Made by a program: the position numbers and the translations under genes | Source: Ifrita kowaldi | Taxonomy: Eukaryota > Chordata > Aves > Passeriformes > Cinclosomatidae | Direction of reading: 5' to 3' | NCBI GenBank assembly: GCA_013398055.1 | Contig: VZRS01000239.1 | Coordinates: forward strand, 1 to 64,000 | Length of the DNA stretch: 64,000 bases | Shown here: positions 47,486 to 62,256 of the stretch, piece by piece | Layout of the letters: the number at the start of each line of letters is the position of its first letter | Numbering within the stretch: position 1 is the stretch's first letter | The notes under the pieces: generated by a model | Database searches by the model: none | Seen by the model: the letters and a program-made list of their open reading frames with translations, nothing else | What the model was told of the DNA's origin: nothing

Positions 47486-50400
47486 TCCCAAGTGTCCCAC
47501 AAATGGACTAAGACCAGTAAGCTAAAAATTGATTACACGGGTTTCACAGAAATATCTTTTCAGGCAGCTGCTAGTGATTTTTACCCAAGAAGTTTACTGG
47601 TGCCAGTACTACCTTTCAGTGGAGTTCTTTAACCATTATTTCAACAGCCTTTTGAATATATTCTTAGCAGTTGTAAAAGTCAAAATGTCGTGAGTCTGCC
47701 TATACCACTGTTTCATATCACCATCTTCCCTGAAGATTTCTGGTAATTCTGCAGTAATTTTCAAGTCTTAGTTATGGAAATTTTGCCAGCACCTCTGTTG
47801 TTAAAAACAACTGAAAATGGCATTATTGGAAAATGCATTAAATTCTATATTAAAGTGATAAGGTTTTCTAATCTTGAAACCTTTGCAAAAGCATTCAGAA
47901 AATGAAGAAACATATATAAGATTAAGTTATTTCTTCAGATTACTGGAATGTCACTCATGGCTACATGGACTATGTTGCTGTGTTACATAGGCTAGAGATA
48001 TCAGGACTTGATAAAGCATATATACAGGTATATAATGTTTTTAAATTAAAAAAAATGAAATGTTTTTCAAAAAACCCAAAGCATTTTACAGTTATAAAAT
48101 TTTAAATATCAAATATTTAAAATAAATTTCAAAAAAAAAACCAAAAAAAACCATGCCCAGAAGGAACCTGAGGTACTTGAAGTAGGCTCCAGCATATCAA
48201 GACTGTAAGATGCTAATTCCAGCCCATCAATACTAGGAGTTCCATAGCCCTTTCGAAGACTTATCTTCACTGCATTTCTCTGGACTCCTTCCACTTCATC
48301 TACCCCTTTCTCAGGTGTGTTGGCCTGTCCTTTCCTGAGCTGCAGTGGAAAGCACCTGGAGGACAGGTGCTCATCAGTGTGTCTTGCTGTCTCTGATGTC
48401 TTACATCCAGTCTTCTTCTTGGAACTTTTTAGAATAAGTGTTACATTGTGAACCCAGCTTAAAATGGGAATAAACTTGTAATAAGTCAGTCCTGCTGCAG
48501 CCTTCCTCTCTCCATCCACATCTCTCTCTTTTGAACTGGAAACTAATCTGCCAAAAATTTCACCGACATTGTGTCTTTGCTATGATTTACAGAAAAGCAA
48601 TACCAATGTTTTTCTCTTGCAAAAGGGAGGAAGTGTGGCAGCAGAAGAACAAGACTCTTCCTTACAGTGGCATGACTGATTCGTGTTAGATTAAAATATA
48701 TACTGAATTACTTTCTGCCCCCTATTATACTTGCAACCCATCATTAGCCCCAAGCTTTTTTTCTTTTTTCATGTTCTTCTTTAGTTTTGTTTTGTCTTAC
48801 TAATTTCAGATAGTTTTGTAAATTGAGCAAAAAAATTCTGAAGGTAGTTGCTTTTCCTAAAGTGCTCCCTCTCACCGAGCTTGCTCTTGGTGCAATTATT
48901 TGTGTATGCTCTCTACTCCAGCATTCAAGCTATTAGTGAAAACCCAGAGCAAATCTATAAAAGAATTTGATAGGTACAGCTGGAAACTACTGAACACTAC
49001 ACTGTAATCAGCTTTATTGTCCAGTTTTTTCACTGTTGTAAGATAATTCTAGCTGCAGTGCATTTCCATAATAAAGATGTGAAACACCTTTTGCTTTCCC
49101 TATTTACTCTACACTGTGGAAGATGAGATTATTTTGACACAGTATGCTTTTGTACTTCTTTTTGAGATGTTTCCTATCACATTTCCTTCAGGGGCTAATT
49201 AAATGATTGTTCAATACTTTTCCACAGTATCTTTTTGAGTTCATTATGTCCAGTCCCACATCTTCCTCATTTTGAAGAAAAAAAGACTAAATTTATATTT
49301 ACTGTTATCTAGCCCTCCAGCCTTAACTGACACCTCTGTCTCTCTTCTTTCAAATTCTATTAGATAACTAATTGCAATCACTTTTGCTACTTCCTTTAAA
49401 AATGTTGATTGAAATCCATCCCATTTACAGTCTTGAATACCTCCCATTTTTCTAAGTATTCTGTAACCTGTTCGCTGGCCTGAACTGCTCTATAACAGTT
49501 TGTGTTACATGCATGGTTGCTATTAATCTTCTTGTCCAAAGGTTCACACCAAAATGGCAGAAAATCTTTTGACATTATTAGTATTATTCATTATTTATTC
49601 ACTCTTTCTCTTAAATAATTGATCTATATTTCCCTCAGCTTACACCTAATGACGTATAACGTGCTTTTGTTTCATGTTGCTTTCTTTGTGTAAATCTCAA
49701 GCCATATCTTCTCTGCGTTTCCTGCCTACAGTTGTTTGCTGTTTATTTAGAATCCCTCTCATTCATGTATTCAGCCTTCTGCATTTTGTGCAGTTCTGTG
49801 TTATAACTGACAGCTCTTTCACAATATTGTCTGTTTCGAAAACAAAACAATACAGAAGATAATATTCAAGATGTCAGAACGCTGCTATGGGGTCCTCTGC
49901 TTTACTTACTATCTCCTCCCCGTGTCACATTGCCACTGCCTGTGAAACTGCCTATTTAAAAGCCACAAGTCCTGTTAGCTTTCTTCTTTTTGTATTCCCT
50001 TGATTCACCTCATTATTTCTCTGCATTGTAGTGATGAGTCACTGTGGACTCCCACCTCTCTCTCTCGGACTTTCGCTCCTTTTGCTGGGGTCTCAAGAAA
50101 TTCTGTTACAGAAAGATCTGTAGCTATTTTTGTTCCTCATAAAGGAAAAAGAAAACATAAACATATTAATGCATTCATTAATGCAAATATATAGAAACAG
50201 AAAACCCACTGGACTGGTGTACCTATCAGTCAACCTATTTTTCTGTGTGAATGAGTTTTGATTTGGCTCACTCATTGGTAATGGTTTTTGTAATATTTTT
50301 TTAATGTTGCTTGTGGACTACTTATGAGTCGTTTACTCAGAGACTATCTTCTTGTAATCTACTTGTCTCTTGTAAGCCTTCAGTTACAGGGTTGCTTGAT

Positions 50401-53400
50401 TCTCAAATGCTTTTCAGGGCAGCCCTTGGAAGTTTCTCATGCATACACGTATTCATATTAGTTGTGGACCCATCACTTGCACTCCTGTCATTTTTTAACA
50501 TGAAAAAAGTAGTATTGAAAAGTAGAATTTTTTCCTCTAAATAATGAAAAGGTTAATGTAAAGTTAATTGTTAAATCTTAGTGTTTAGGATTCAAAACAA
50601 ACTAAATGTGTGCTTTTATATCTGCCTGCAGGCAGCACAATACTCAAGCTTCCCTAACATGTATGAGGATTGTATAAGTGACCTCTCCCAAAGCATTTGA
50701 ATTAAGTGTTATACTTGATTACTTGTTAAATTATCCCTACAATCTTCATTACCTTTACTACATGTACTTATTGTGGTCCCACATTACAGCGCTTGCCTTT
50801 TAGAATCCAGTCTCCATAAAATTACCAGTCTGCCATAAAATTGTCTTATCTGTCCCTCATTATCTTCATTTTTGAATCCCTTTAGTAGCTTCATCTGCAA
50901 TCCCAGTAGAGTTCAGTCTTCTTGGAGCTCACTTGCGTCTTTCGTAAACCTGCTTCCACCTTTCTCCTTGAAATAGTTCTTCCACCAGTTATAACATATT
51001 TGTCAAAAAAAAAGGGAAATGAAAAAATTTCATAATCCTCTTTCTTGTCAAATATGCCTTCCTAGGAAATGAAATATCATATCTACAGGAATTTTGTTTA
51101 AATGCTTTATTTATCACATGAGTTTTTAAGATCTCAAGTGAATGTTAATAATAGGAGATTGTCTAAATTTTCAACAGAACACAAATGCTATTTTGCAGTT
51201 CAAAGTTTCAAGAGGATTTTCACATAATTCCAGTTCCCTCTTTTCTTCCTATCAAATGAGCCAGATGTTTTCCATTGCAGCACTAGTGTATCTCCAACTT
51301 GCTGGTGCCAGAAGTCCACTGAGGAAAAGATTTTACTGGAGGAGGCAATGGTAGGCTCCTACGCGGCATGGAATGAGTGAATGGTTAGCTTAAAACTGTC
51401 ACAAAGTGCTGTGATGTTGGGCCAACCACCTAATATCATAGCAATCAAGAGGAACTTGGAAACAAGTCATGTTATTAATTCTTTTCCTGCCAGAATTCAG
51501 GATTTATTAATTTTAGAGACAAAAAGCAGTATAGTTCCCTCTACAGTGGGAACCCATGTTTTATGTCATTTCCTGGAGGCAAATGGTTAACAATTCTGGG
51601 GAATAATTTTTGCACTTGTTTTTATAAGACAGCAGTAAGTGGCTATTAGAGGTGACCTTATGATGAGGAGAAATAGTTATAATAAGAATTAAATATTAGT
51701 TGTTATTTGCTACTACCTAGCTTTGTTTTGAGCTATGTGAGGAAGTTCCATTTGTTAACAATAAAATATTCTCCCCCTTGCAGAAACTTTCAGTTATATA
51801 ACTTGTAGTCTGATCCAGGTTGCAGGAAAGTAAATGACAATCCTCCCATAGAGGGTAATAACAGCAGGATACACCCAGTAATTCATACAAGAGTCTGAGA
51901 ACAGACCCAGAGGGGAAAAGAAATGGAGAAAAGTATTTGTTTAAAAACTTTTGTTTGTTTACATCTGACTCCAGTGCTCTTTTAAAACCAATACAGAGGC
52001 TGGTGAAGGTAATGAAACTCATGGAAAAGTTTCTGGATAGGCCATACACATTCTTGAGGACGGAGACAGTGCAAGGTTACCACTAATTTGTGAGTTGTTT
52101 AGTAATTAACAGTCTTCTGTGAGACCTGAGAGACAAGAATTAGCAAAAGACTTAAGTAGAAATGCAACTGAAATGCTTTTGTGATACTTTGAGCTGATGT
52201 ACGTAGATTCAGTACAAGGCTGTGTAGATTCTATATGGCTGATAATCACAAAGACAAAATAACTGGTAATTATTAACTAGGCTGGAATCTCGTACTTGAT
52301 TTTGGATTACTTTTTCTGATCCCACCTCAGAATCTGTATTTGGGGGATTTGGAATGCATGATAATAGGAAGAAGTCAAAGAATATGTGTTCTGCCCATTT
52401 ACAGCAAAGTCCCTCAATTGCTAAAATCTAGAAACTGACTTTTCAGTAGCTCTCTCTACCCTTCTTCATATTTGAAAAGATTTGTTTCACGAGCCAATAA
52501 TTTTGCCAGCTAAAACCTGGCAAACGAGAATAATTCTTCTTGGCATTTCCTTCTGTGTCTAGTACTACTAAAAAATGTTAAGATATGTGCATTTAAATTT
52601 AGGTGCTTTTCTAAGACCAATATACATTTCAATTGTGGAAAAATTCATATCAATTAAGTTATAGCAGAGATGAATGTGGCTGAAAATAATTCCATAGAGG
52701 TTTAGACAATGCTGAAGATGCTTATTCTGCTCTAATCTGTCCAAATATAATTGATTTAGATATCAGTTTGCACAGTCATAAAAATAACAGGGATTTGATA
52801 TTGTTAAAGATCTCAAGATTCTTGTTACATTTCATCAGATAGTCAGATATTCTCAATTCAAATTCATGGGGAAGCCTGCACAAGCATGCGCAAGAAATTA
52901 ATAGATGTTTCCTTTGCCTAAGATCCTATATAACAATGATCACAGAATTGCAGAAAATCATTTACCTAATCTACTTCCCTCAAGTTTTAAGTCAATCCTA
53001 ATAGGTGTTTGTTCCTGGAAATATTTAGAAATGAACTAGTGACAAATGTCTCTATGGTTACACAGGAAGTCTGAATGCTTCTCTAGTATGCTTTGCTCAG
53101 GAATCAAAAGAAATGGCTTTTTGTTTTATTCATAAGAACTTCTCAATTTCAGCTCTTTGGTAATTGAATTGGATATTCAGCCTCAGAGGGAATGTCCAAA
53201 AGGATTGTCTGTTCCCATCATAAAAATAAAAAGCGCCCAAGATCTCGTTTTAAAAACTTAGTTGGAAGTTTTCTTTGATTTAATTTGCTACTGAAATGTT
53301 TCCCTGTTACAATCTCTATGTAACTGTGCTAAGAGCATTTAGTATAACAGGATAGGTTTCAATTTCTAGAAATATAAATTTACCATTTATTTAGCATAGT

Positions 53401-56400
53401 GCTTAGAGAGCCTTTAGCAGCATTTCAGGTTTCAAAATGGTCCACTCTGGAAATATTTGCACAGTTTTATTGAATGCAAAACATGTAATCTGGTCTTCCT
53501 CCTAAAAGTTGCTTAGCCTTGTACCAGAAGATTCTTAGATAGATTGTGGTTCAACTACCTGCAGAGACCATTCTAAGAAAAATATCCAAAGCAGAAAGAA
53601 GTACTGTTTTCAAATCAGATGTCTTTTATCTTCAGCATGTGAATTATCAGTTGCTTATGTTATTTTAAAAAGCAGTATTATTATCAGTGTCAGGAAGGCT
53701 GATGTCTTGGAGTTCTCCCTCATGTACTGTGTAAGCCCACAGCAAAATGTTTCTTTTTCGGAAACTTCCCCCTACCTGCAGATAGAGCCTTGCTATGTTG
53801 TCTGTTGAGTAAAGCTTTATTTTCTTTCAATATCTGCTTTCTGACTTTACTTTGAAATTCAGGTGTATTTACAATCACATTATTAATAAGATGTCTGCAG
53901 AAAGGACAGGTGTTTCAGTTACGTGGGCAATGTTGAAGCTGAAGCTCTGAGAGTTTCCTGTATTGTTTCACATGTACACGTAGTTTTTTGAAAAACATCT
54001 CAGCTTTGCTGCAGATGCTGCAACAGGGATATTTGTAAGAACTTTTTACCATCATGCATCAGTAAATTTCTGGTAGATTTTGTCTTCAGTGAGACATATC
54101 AATGAAGCTAAAAACAGAGCATTTGCTGTATCAGAGAACAGAGTGGATCTTCCTACTCGATCATCTGCTTTCAAACACCCGAGTACTGGGATATCACCAA
54201 ACTACTGAAATCAGCTTTGGTTTTCTCTCCAAAATGGCCATAGCTTTAAAGCAATGGAAATGTATAATATACTTGGAGTTATTTTGAAGGATGTACAAGA
54301 TTTGAACCTTTTTAGGATACAATTTCAATTATTTTTACAGTAACAGGAAGTTGGTAGCACTAATGTTTTTTCTTTTTTGTTAAAAGTAAAATAGGAAAAC
54401 TAGAATTTTCATATAACCAAGGAATTATGGTTAAAGCTCAGCTGTCAAATGAGTTTCACTGTAAAATCAGAAATATTACCAAGCACTGTTGGATTTTCTT
54501 TTCCCCTTTATATTGCTTCTTTTTCTGCCTACTACAGAAGTCTTTGATGGGCTTATTAATTTGCAGGGTGAAAAAAAATTTCTCTGACTATGAGGACAGT
54601 TAAAGCAAATATATAGTTGAAGTTTCCAAATCATAGGAAGCATAATCATGGCATCTAATGAATCTAAACACAGCATTTTTGGTGATTTGGATAAATTTAG
54701 CTATATTTGCACAGTGAATACTTTCTGTAAAGACAATTTTAAATAACTTTTGAAGTTTGATATTTAGCTTTCCTATTTAAGATGGTAGTGAGTTCTGAGG
54801 ATCATACTTGAAACATTTCATAGGAGTCAGTGTTTGGGGAAAACCTGCAAAAAATTCAATTCAGTTCAAAGTTACACTGGTATGCTTGGATTGAAGATAT
54901 GGGCTTACTCCATTGATTTAATATGCTAACTTCAGAACTTACGTTCTGGATTGAAATTTTATTTTCAAACAAACTTAATACTTGAGAAAATTTTAATCTG
55001 TGGATTTAGCCTAAAGTCCTGAACCATCTTAAAGCATAGCTGACAATATAGTCAACATTGCTAGTTCTAATGAATAAAATTTCTCAAAAATAATTATTTT
55101 TTCCTTATGCTGACATGATGCCAAATGCAGAGTTCCATTCTTTTCATGCTTCTAGTCATTATTACTGACAATTTTGTTACAGAAGCATGCTGTTGATGCA
55201 CTTGAAAGACATCTTGTTTTGCTTTGCCCTATATTCAAGGTAAATACCTAACTTTCAAGATCACATCGAAAAAAATAATCAATGCTTCCAAAAAGCATTG
55301 TTTGGTTCAAGGCTAAAAGTCTTTTTATTCAACATCTAGTTTCTTATTAAACTCAACCAGGAAATAGAATCCAGTTTCATAAAAGGTGTTTGGTATTTAT
55401 TTCTCTCAATAATCCAATGTTACTTACCTTTTAAAACTGTTAGGTACATAACGTTGATAAATCAAGGAAAATGATAGTGCCACATAAAAAAATTAATTTA
55501 GGTGACTGTGATTTATTCATTCTGTCTATGTCCCAAATGCATATCACAATCTGTTAAAACTGAAATGAGTTTAGAAAAAACCCTCCATAGAAGAATGAGA
55601 GGTGTGCAGAAAGGTGAAGAAATTCTTAGAAATTTTTTGCACTTTACTTGAACAAGAATTCTTACAATCTTCTACTGTGCAGATAGGACTCCTTCCTGCC
55701 TAATGTAGAATGTTGTTTTGAAATATGCTTTAGGATGATTGTAATTTTGCACACAGAAACAGTGTGACTTCAGCAGACTTCCCTGCTTGATTTGCTCATT
55801 TGTAATGTCATCCTTCCCAATCATGCTTGTCTCTTTTGATATACTGCCTCTCATGAAAACTGTGAGTCCTGTAAATGTCTCTATAATGACTAGCTCACTG
55901 AAGTCCTGGTCATTGATGGCAGCTACCATACTGCAAATAATAAATAATAGTAGTGTCTGTACATAGCTACAGCAAAAGCAGTGAAGTGATACATGTTCCT
56001 GGATATACAGGGATTCTAATGATCTACTGGATCACGGTCAGATCTTCTCCCTGTATCACGTGTCAAAGCAGGAGCTGGAGCTCAACTTCTGCAGTCAGAT
56101 CTATATTTGAATTTTTACAGAGTTTAGTGACTCTTTGTGACCCTACTGATCCACTCTTCCATATTTATTGAGTGAAATATTTTTATCCTTTGTAGTCTCT
56201 AGACTTCAGTGGTGTTACATACGTTATCTACTCTCTTTCCTATAAATTAATTATAAAGCAACAGCAGAAGGCACCTTCTAAATAATGCATTCTGAACTTT
56301 TAACACTATATGCTTAACTCCTATTCTTATTTCCATTTTATTTAAATACCATAACCTGAAATTCATATGCCAGAAAATAGTGTGAAGAGCACTGAACAAA

Positions 56401-59400
56401 ATTTCAAGCAGTGCCTGTCAACATTACTTAGAAGTTTGACCCTGCAGGTTCTGAACTCTTAACACAGTCATTAGAATAATTGTAATGAAATTTTCAAGAT
56501 GCAATGATTGAAGGATTGTGGTCTCAACTGTTTTGAATATGTGCTTCATTAGGCTAAAAGTCTAAGCTATTAGCATTGAGATGCCTCAACTGTAGTCATG
56601 TTCCATGTATTTGCATTCAGTAGTGCAGTGCTTTGGTAAGACTTCATTTCGTAGCCACATCTCTCCAGATGTCTTTAACATGTATGTTTCTATGGAGTGT
56701 TTTGGTATTTAATAGAAACATCCCTTGTTTTCAAGCTACCCTAGAAACAGGTAATTAAATTTAATAGAAACTGCAACCTTTAAACAAAGATACATGATAT
56801 GTGTGTGCCCATGTACTGCATAGTTAAAAGGAGCACTAACACAACACTAGAATTAGAAAAGCAGTTCTTTAATTTCAAAGGTTGGATTGCCAGCAGTGAA
56901 CTAGAAAAGGAAATGTTTTCAATACAAGACTTTTTGTATGTACTGGTTCCCCACATCAAATGCACTAATTTACATTTTGGAATCATTTTCTGTTCTGATT
57001 ACTTGCTCTTGCTGAGCAGTGGGAAAGAAAAGTCAGATTAAAAAGTACAATAATAGAGCTATCTTGCCAAACTCATTGCATTCAGACAACTGCAAGGCTT
57101 CCTCCCCTCACAGTAATTTGACTGAGAATATACCCACTGTGTTGAGATTTATGCACTGGGAATGGAGCACAGAATTATTCCAACAACTTGCCAAAATTTT
57201 GAAAGCACAAGCTTTTCAAGTCTAAAGCAGTATTACTGGTGCTTAAATGCCGTTTGTAGGCAATAAGAAAACTACTGCTAATGTATTTGGTTTCAGTACT
57301 TTCACTCTACAGCAAGTGTGTTAACATATAAAACAACAGTAACTGGTCCACTGGGAAATTCCAATACAGCAGAGCCGCTATTTCTGGAAAGCTATTTTTA
57401 TATATGGAACACTACTGGGCTGTGTAATATTTTGCTATTAGGTGAACACATTGAAAAAATTTAATTGGCATGTGATTTCAGCTGTCTTCTCAGAGGAATA
57501 GTGGTAACTTTATGTACTGATTCAGTTCACTGTACCTGTAGAACTGCTGTTAAAGGAAAACCAGTGGCTTGGATCCACTGAAGGAAGACTAATGATTAAT
57601 TTTCCAACACACAATTCCTGAGAGAAACTCCTGAGTACCCTTTACATGGCGTATCTGCCATTAACTTATTTGTGTATCTCACTTAAGGAATTTTTACAAA
57701 GACTATTTTCCACCACTTTGTGTGCTGTGAATGGCTAGAATTGCCTTGATACAAATCTGGGCCATCATGAAACTAAGTCGTTCTTGCACTCCTCTGGTGT
57801 GGTAGACCTGTGTGGTAGCTGTGCCAAGGGATTCCTTTTGCTACGCTGAAATGCTTCTGCCTTTTGGACAGAAGAAGAGGATCTACTCTTTCCCTCCTAG
57901 AGCAGCGACTGAGCTAGACATGTGTGAAAGGGATGCAGTTAATTCATTGCTTCTGTCCTAAAAGTGCGTGTGAAAGATGTTTGGGGTTAAACCTACACCT
58001 GATCAAAAATCTACTGAAAGCCCTTAAATTAAGTCAAGCTTGGGCTGACTTGCAAGATTGCCACTTTACTTGTTTTTGGTCAAGACATTTTTTCATGTTG
58101 AACACAAAAGATTGGCAAGACACGATTCTTTGTTCTTCAACTCAAATGAATAAGCTCTAGGACTCAGGTGGATGGTGATTCCGACGGCTTTTAGGACAGA
58201 AAATATCCCACATAGATAAAACACTCCTTTAGATCAGATACCTTTTCTCTGCAGTCATTACATTAGGTGAACTGTTATGATTCAGTGAACTGCTGAAGCT
58301 ATTTTTTTATGTACCATGCCAGGCAGCTGTGCTATTTGTCTCTATTAGGACTTTCCACACCTTAAGTAGGGTGGCCATTTACTCATTGTAGTGCTAATTA
58401 TACTCCGTTGTGATAGTTAGTCCCTCCTTGCCTCCATTTTCTTCTTTTTCTTCATACAAAACGCAAATTTCTCTCAAAGTGAAAAATTACTATAAATTGA
58501 GATACGTGCTTTTTTTTTCTTTTTTTTTCCCAAGACCTAGGCAAATAAAAAATATACTCTTCCCGAATTCAGCCATCTCTTCTTAGGTGATCCCTGCTGC
58601 TTAGGTATTTGCAGGTCTTTATGCAGGTCTTTAAGCTCCCCCCCTTTAAACTGTGGCTGCTTGTGTTGTGCCTCTTATTATGGCATTGCCTTGCTAACCC
58701 CTAATATTTCATTGCTTCCCTATGCTTATTCTGCCTGCTTGTCACCTTTCCTCAGCCCTGTTAGATTTTTCTTACAAATTTTTCAAGGCTTTTTACTTCA
58801 TTCTGTAAGTGTTTACACTGGGCTGTGTGCATTAAGCTCCCACCTACTTCCAGAATAGGTGGAATAGACACTTGATATTCTAATGCAAGAATTTTAATCC
58901 AGTAATGGAGGTAAATCTGAGCATGTTAATTCTTAAAAGACTCAGAGGAAGCCAAGCTGGACACAACTGGCAGAAATTCTGGGCAGGAGCTCTCAGCTGG
59001 ACAGAGAGAGTAGATTCCAAAGCAGTGTTTTAATTGCTACTAATAGCAGTGCTCAGTGGTGGAAACATGGATTTCTTTCTGTAACTTGTTCCCACCATCT
59101 ACTCATTATCGTGACAGCTGATCAAGCTGGGATCTTACAGGCAGTGGTTGAACCAAACTATGAGCCTTTGTCCTTGGCCAGAGTGCTAGAGGTGACAGGA
59201 AAACAGAGGAGCAGAAGAGCTGCTGGTAGCAATCTGAGCTCATTTCCTTCCTGTCCATGCCAAGTCTGTTATGTGCTTCTGTATGGCTTGAAATAAAAAA
59301 GAAAGGAAACTGTCCTGCTGCCTCATAACTGTAAAGCATCCATGAGTCAGATATGTTCCTGTAGCACCCTGAATGGTGATCTGCTCCCTTTGGATATAAC

Positions 59401-62256
59401 TGACAGGCAGGACCAGCACAGTGAACGCTGCCCCAGCGCCGCAGCACTGCCTGCCTGCCTTTTTGTGAGTATCATTTGGAAACTTGGAGAATAGGACTGA
59501 CTGTCTCTCTGAGAGGCCTCCTGCATTTGAGAATATTTTTTGTGTTGCTTGGGAGAATCACTGCATGAAAGATGTAGCTACCCACTGAGTGTCAGACAAA
59601 GAGCAGGCTCCATTTCATCTATTAGCTGGCTAAAGAGTAGATTGCCTAGTAGACACTTTCTGTATTCCCTTGGGAAGAGATGCAGGGTTCTGATGGTTTC
59701 TGTTTGAGACCCTGAGGGATCTTGATGGCCCATCATGGTGGAGTCCCTTCTGGAGTTGCCCCAGGTTATTCATCCTGCATGTCTTAAGCATCCCTCTGTT
59801 TATTTTTGTGCAATGGAAACAATCATCTTGGGAAGTGGACGTCGCGTGTTTCCAGTGACTAAAGAACAACATAACTGCCTAGCTGAGCTAGGCAACTAAC
59901 TTTAATATGCTTTTAAGTGTATCTAGTTTTGATTTTTCCTCTTCTCTTCTTTTTTATTTTTCTTCTTTTTTTTTTTTCATTTCTTGCCCCCTCTCCCTTC
60001 CAGATTGGCCTTTTCAGCCCAGAGAGATAAACCCAGGAGTACTATGGTTACAGCTGTTGAAACCTACCCCTTATCTACCTCTCCTCTGAGAACACTTGAG
60101 AAAGGTCAGATCTTCCAGTCTCTATAACACTGGACAGAAACTTTAGGGATTAATTAAAATGAAAGAAGTGAAAATCTATCTGTCCCCATGTCTTTTTATC
60201 CTTATCACCTTTCTTTGAGAAAAGTAGAGACCTTTGAGAAAAAATCCTGCCTACCCATGGGTGGACTGTGTGTTTTGAGAGGGAAGGGAAAAAGCCCAAC
60301 ATTGCTACTGGGAGCAGACTTGACAGGTTATGCTTTCTTCAAATTGGGAGTTTTCACAGCCTTTCTTCCATCTCATTTTTCCTAAAATTTACTGGGAAAC
60401 ATTAGGCCGTGAAATTTTGCATATAAACTGGGATGCTCTCTGAACAAAGTGTTACTAAAAATATTGACTACTTTTATGCATATAGAACTCAACTGAGAAT
60501 GCTCTGGGCATGTATTGATGCGATGGTAACACTGGAGAAACACGGTACATTTGATCAATGTTTGCAAGGTATCACATTCAATTGAAAGTTTTTGTATTTA
60601 GGAAAATACTTTTTTCCATGGCACACTATTTTTTTTTTCCCCTAGAAGTTGTTTTTTTTTTTTTCTCCCCAATAGAAGTATGTCAAATAGTTTTCATGTA
60701 CTGAGGTATATTTTAACATATGTTAACCAAACATATGCTTTGGGGTTTTTTTCAGTTTGTTTATTGAATTCAAAACTATGAGCATACAATTTCAAAAAAG
60801 TATATAGATAAAATCACTTTAAAGGTTAACCAATAAACAAGAAGTTTAAAATAATAAAAGAGGATAATTTTAAGTAGATCCTCTGTAAGGGCATAAATTT
60901 ACTTTGATACTCCACAGAATGCAAACTCTTCCTTTCCTGACAAGGTATTATGACTAGACTTTTCATGAATGTCAGAAGTAATTTGAATTTCAGCTCATGT
61001 TCTTTTTATTTCTGCATGTATTAATATTCCTGGATTTAGAGGCTGGTCAATAGAGTTAATGCCACCAATAATAAGGCTGCATCCAGCTTTTGTCAATCAG
61101 AGCTAAGAGCTTTCTTCTCTTCTCGAGTTGAAATCTCTTTGCTATGTCTTATTAACTTCTATTAATCTCATTATTAAGTCTTTAATATTACCTAAATATT
61201 TGAAGTTATAAGAAAAAAACTGCCTTAATACCCAAATAAAGTTTTGGATCTGAGTTCTACAGATGAGAACTATGGTAAACTCTGACTCAGACTTACTGTC
61301 CTGGGTCTCTCTAGAGAAGGAGGTAAAAGAATAAGCCATAAGCAGTAGAACAAAACCAGTAGGGTGCCTTTCCTTTTAGCTTCTCTGCTGCAGAGAGATC
61401 TTGCAGCAAATTCTTCTGGCATGTGGAACACAAAAAAATTAATTCTTAGGAGGCTATGGGTCAAAGTACTGACTAAAATTCTAGGCATCTTAAACATCTT
61501 AGATACCACAAAGTCATTCCCTTTTATGTCTGAAATGGGTGAGTATTTTAAATGGCTTGGTACAAATGCTCTGTGGAGTACACATTCAAATTAGGTGAAA
61601 TCATGTTGATTTGGTTGAATTTATGAATTTACAAGTAAAAATTATAAACTGTGTTTGAGCCACTGCAAGTTTACCCACTAAGAAGTTTCCATCAGGTTAT
61701 ATAAATTAGTTGTCTAACTGGCTTTAAGTAAAGAGATATAACTATTTTTTATAAGAATAAACTTCATTTTTTGCTAAAAAAATGGCACTGGATGTCGGCA
61801 GTTGTGTTGATTTCTTGGGAAAAAAAAATTACTGTATCAGCTACTTGATATATTTTTAAATGTTACTTCTGGTGGTTTTTGGCAGTTTTGATGAAAAGTT
61901 TCACAGAACTAGCCTGAAATGATACATTGTTTTCCAGAATTTCTCAGATTCACCCTAAACAATTTATTAGACTTTTCCCAGCACACACTGATGTTAAGTT
62001 TAAGAACATAGAAAAAAACCTCTAAAGACCATATGAAGTTGGAGGGGTGGACGTAAGTAAATATGAATTGAAGTTGCAATACATTTTGTACAATTTTCCA
62101 TCAAAGTACATGTCTGGGCTCAGATCCTCTCCTGTGGGCACAAGGAGATACAAGCTATTGTCTGATATTTGTGTTACTGCAGCACTCAGCTATCCTGAGC
62201 CTGCTCAGGACCTGGAAGGTCTCTTACGACAAAACTTAGTCCTCGCCAATAAAAAT
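47486..62256. other. 14.8 kb AT-rich sequence without recognised genes
   Basis: I recognise no exon, RNA gene or transposable element. Local items: A/C-rich run at about 48129-48150, 19-base odd palindrome TGCCTAGCTGAGCTAGGCA at 59876-59894, long pyrimidine tract ending in AG at 59935-60003, T runs at 60629-60638 and 60652-60664, and the 14-bp palindrome TTAACATATGTTAA at 60713-60726. Open frames of up to 136 codons (48109-48519, minus) show no domain I can name. Confidence 0.5.
59935..60003 (+). repeat. Long pyrimidine tract ending in CAG
   Basis: Nearly 70 bases of C and T end in CCCTCTCCCTTCCAG, an excellent match to a 3' splice site. The next 120 bases are open in one frame up to TAA 60125-60127. 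Confidence 0.85.

Noticed and set aside
48109..48519. 136-codon minus frame with a faint CR1-like EGVQRNAV string
   Set aside because: The rest shows no CR1 order, and its end is the translation of an A/C-rich run. Too weak to call as CR1 or as a gene.
52938..52985. CACAGAATTGCAG followed by a TTTACCTAATCTACTTCCC string, possibly a decayed CR1 3' end
   Set aside because: Only a short and interrupted resemblance; the diagnostic TTGGAAGG block is absent.
55432..55440. Perfect minus-strand donor AAG|GTAAGT
   Set aside because: The nearest acceptor-like site would give a segment of about 9 bases; no supporting frame.
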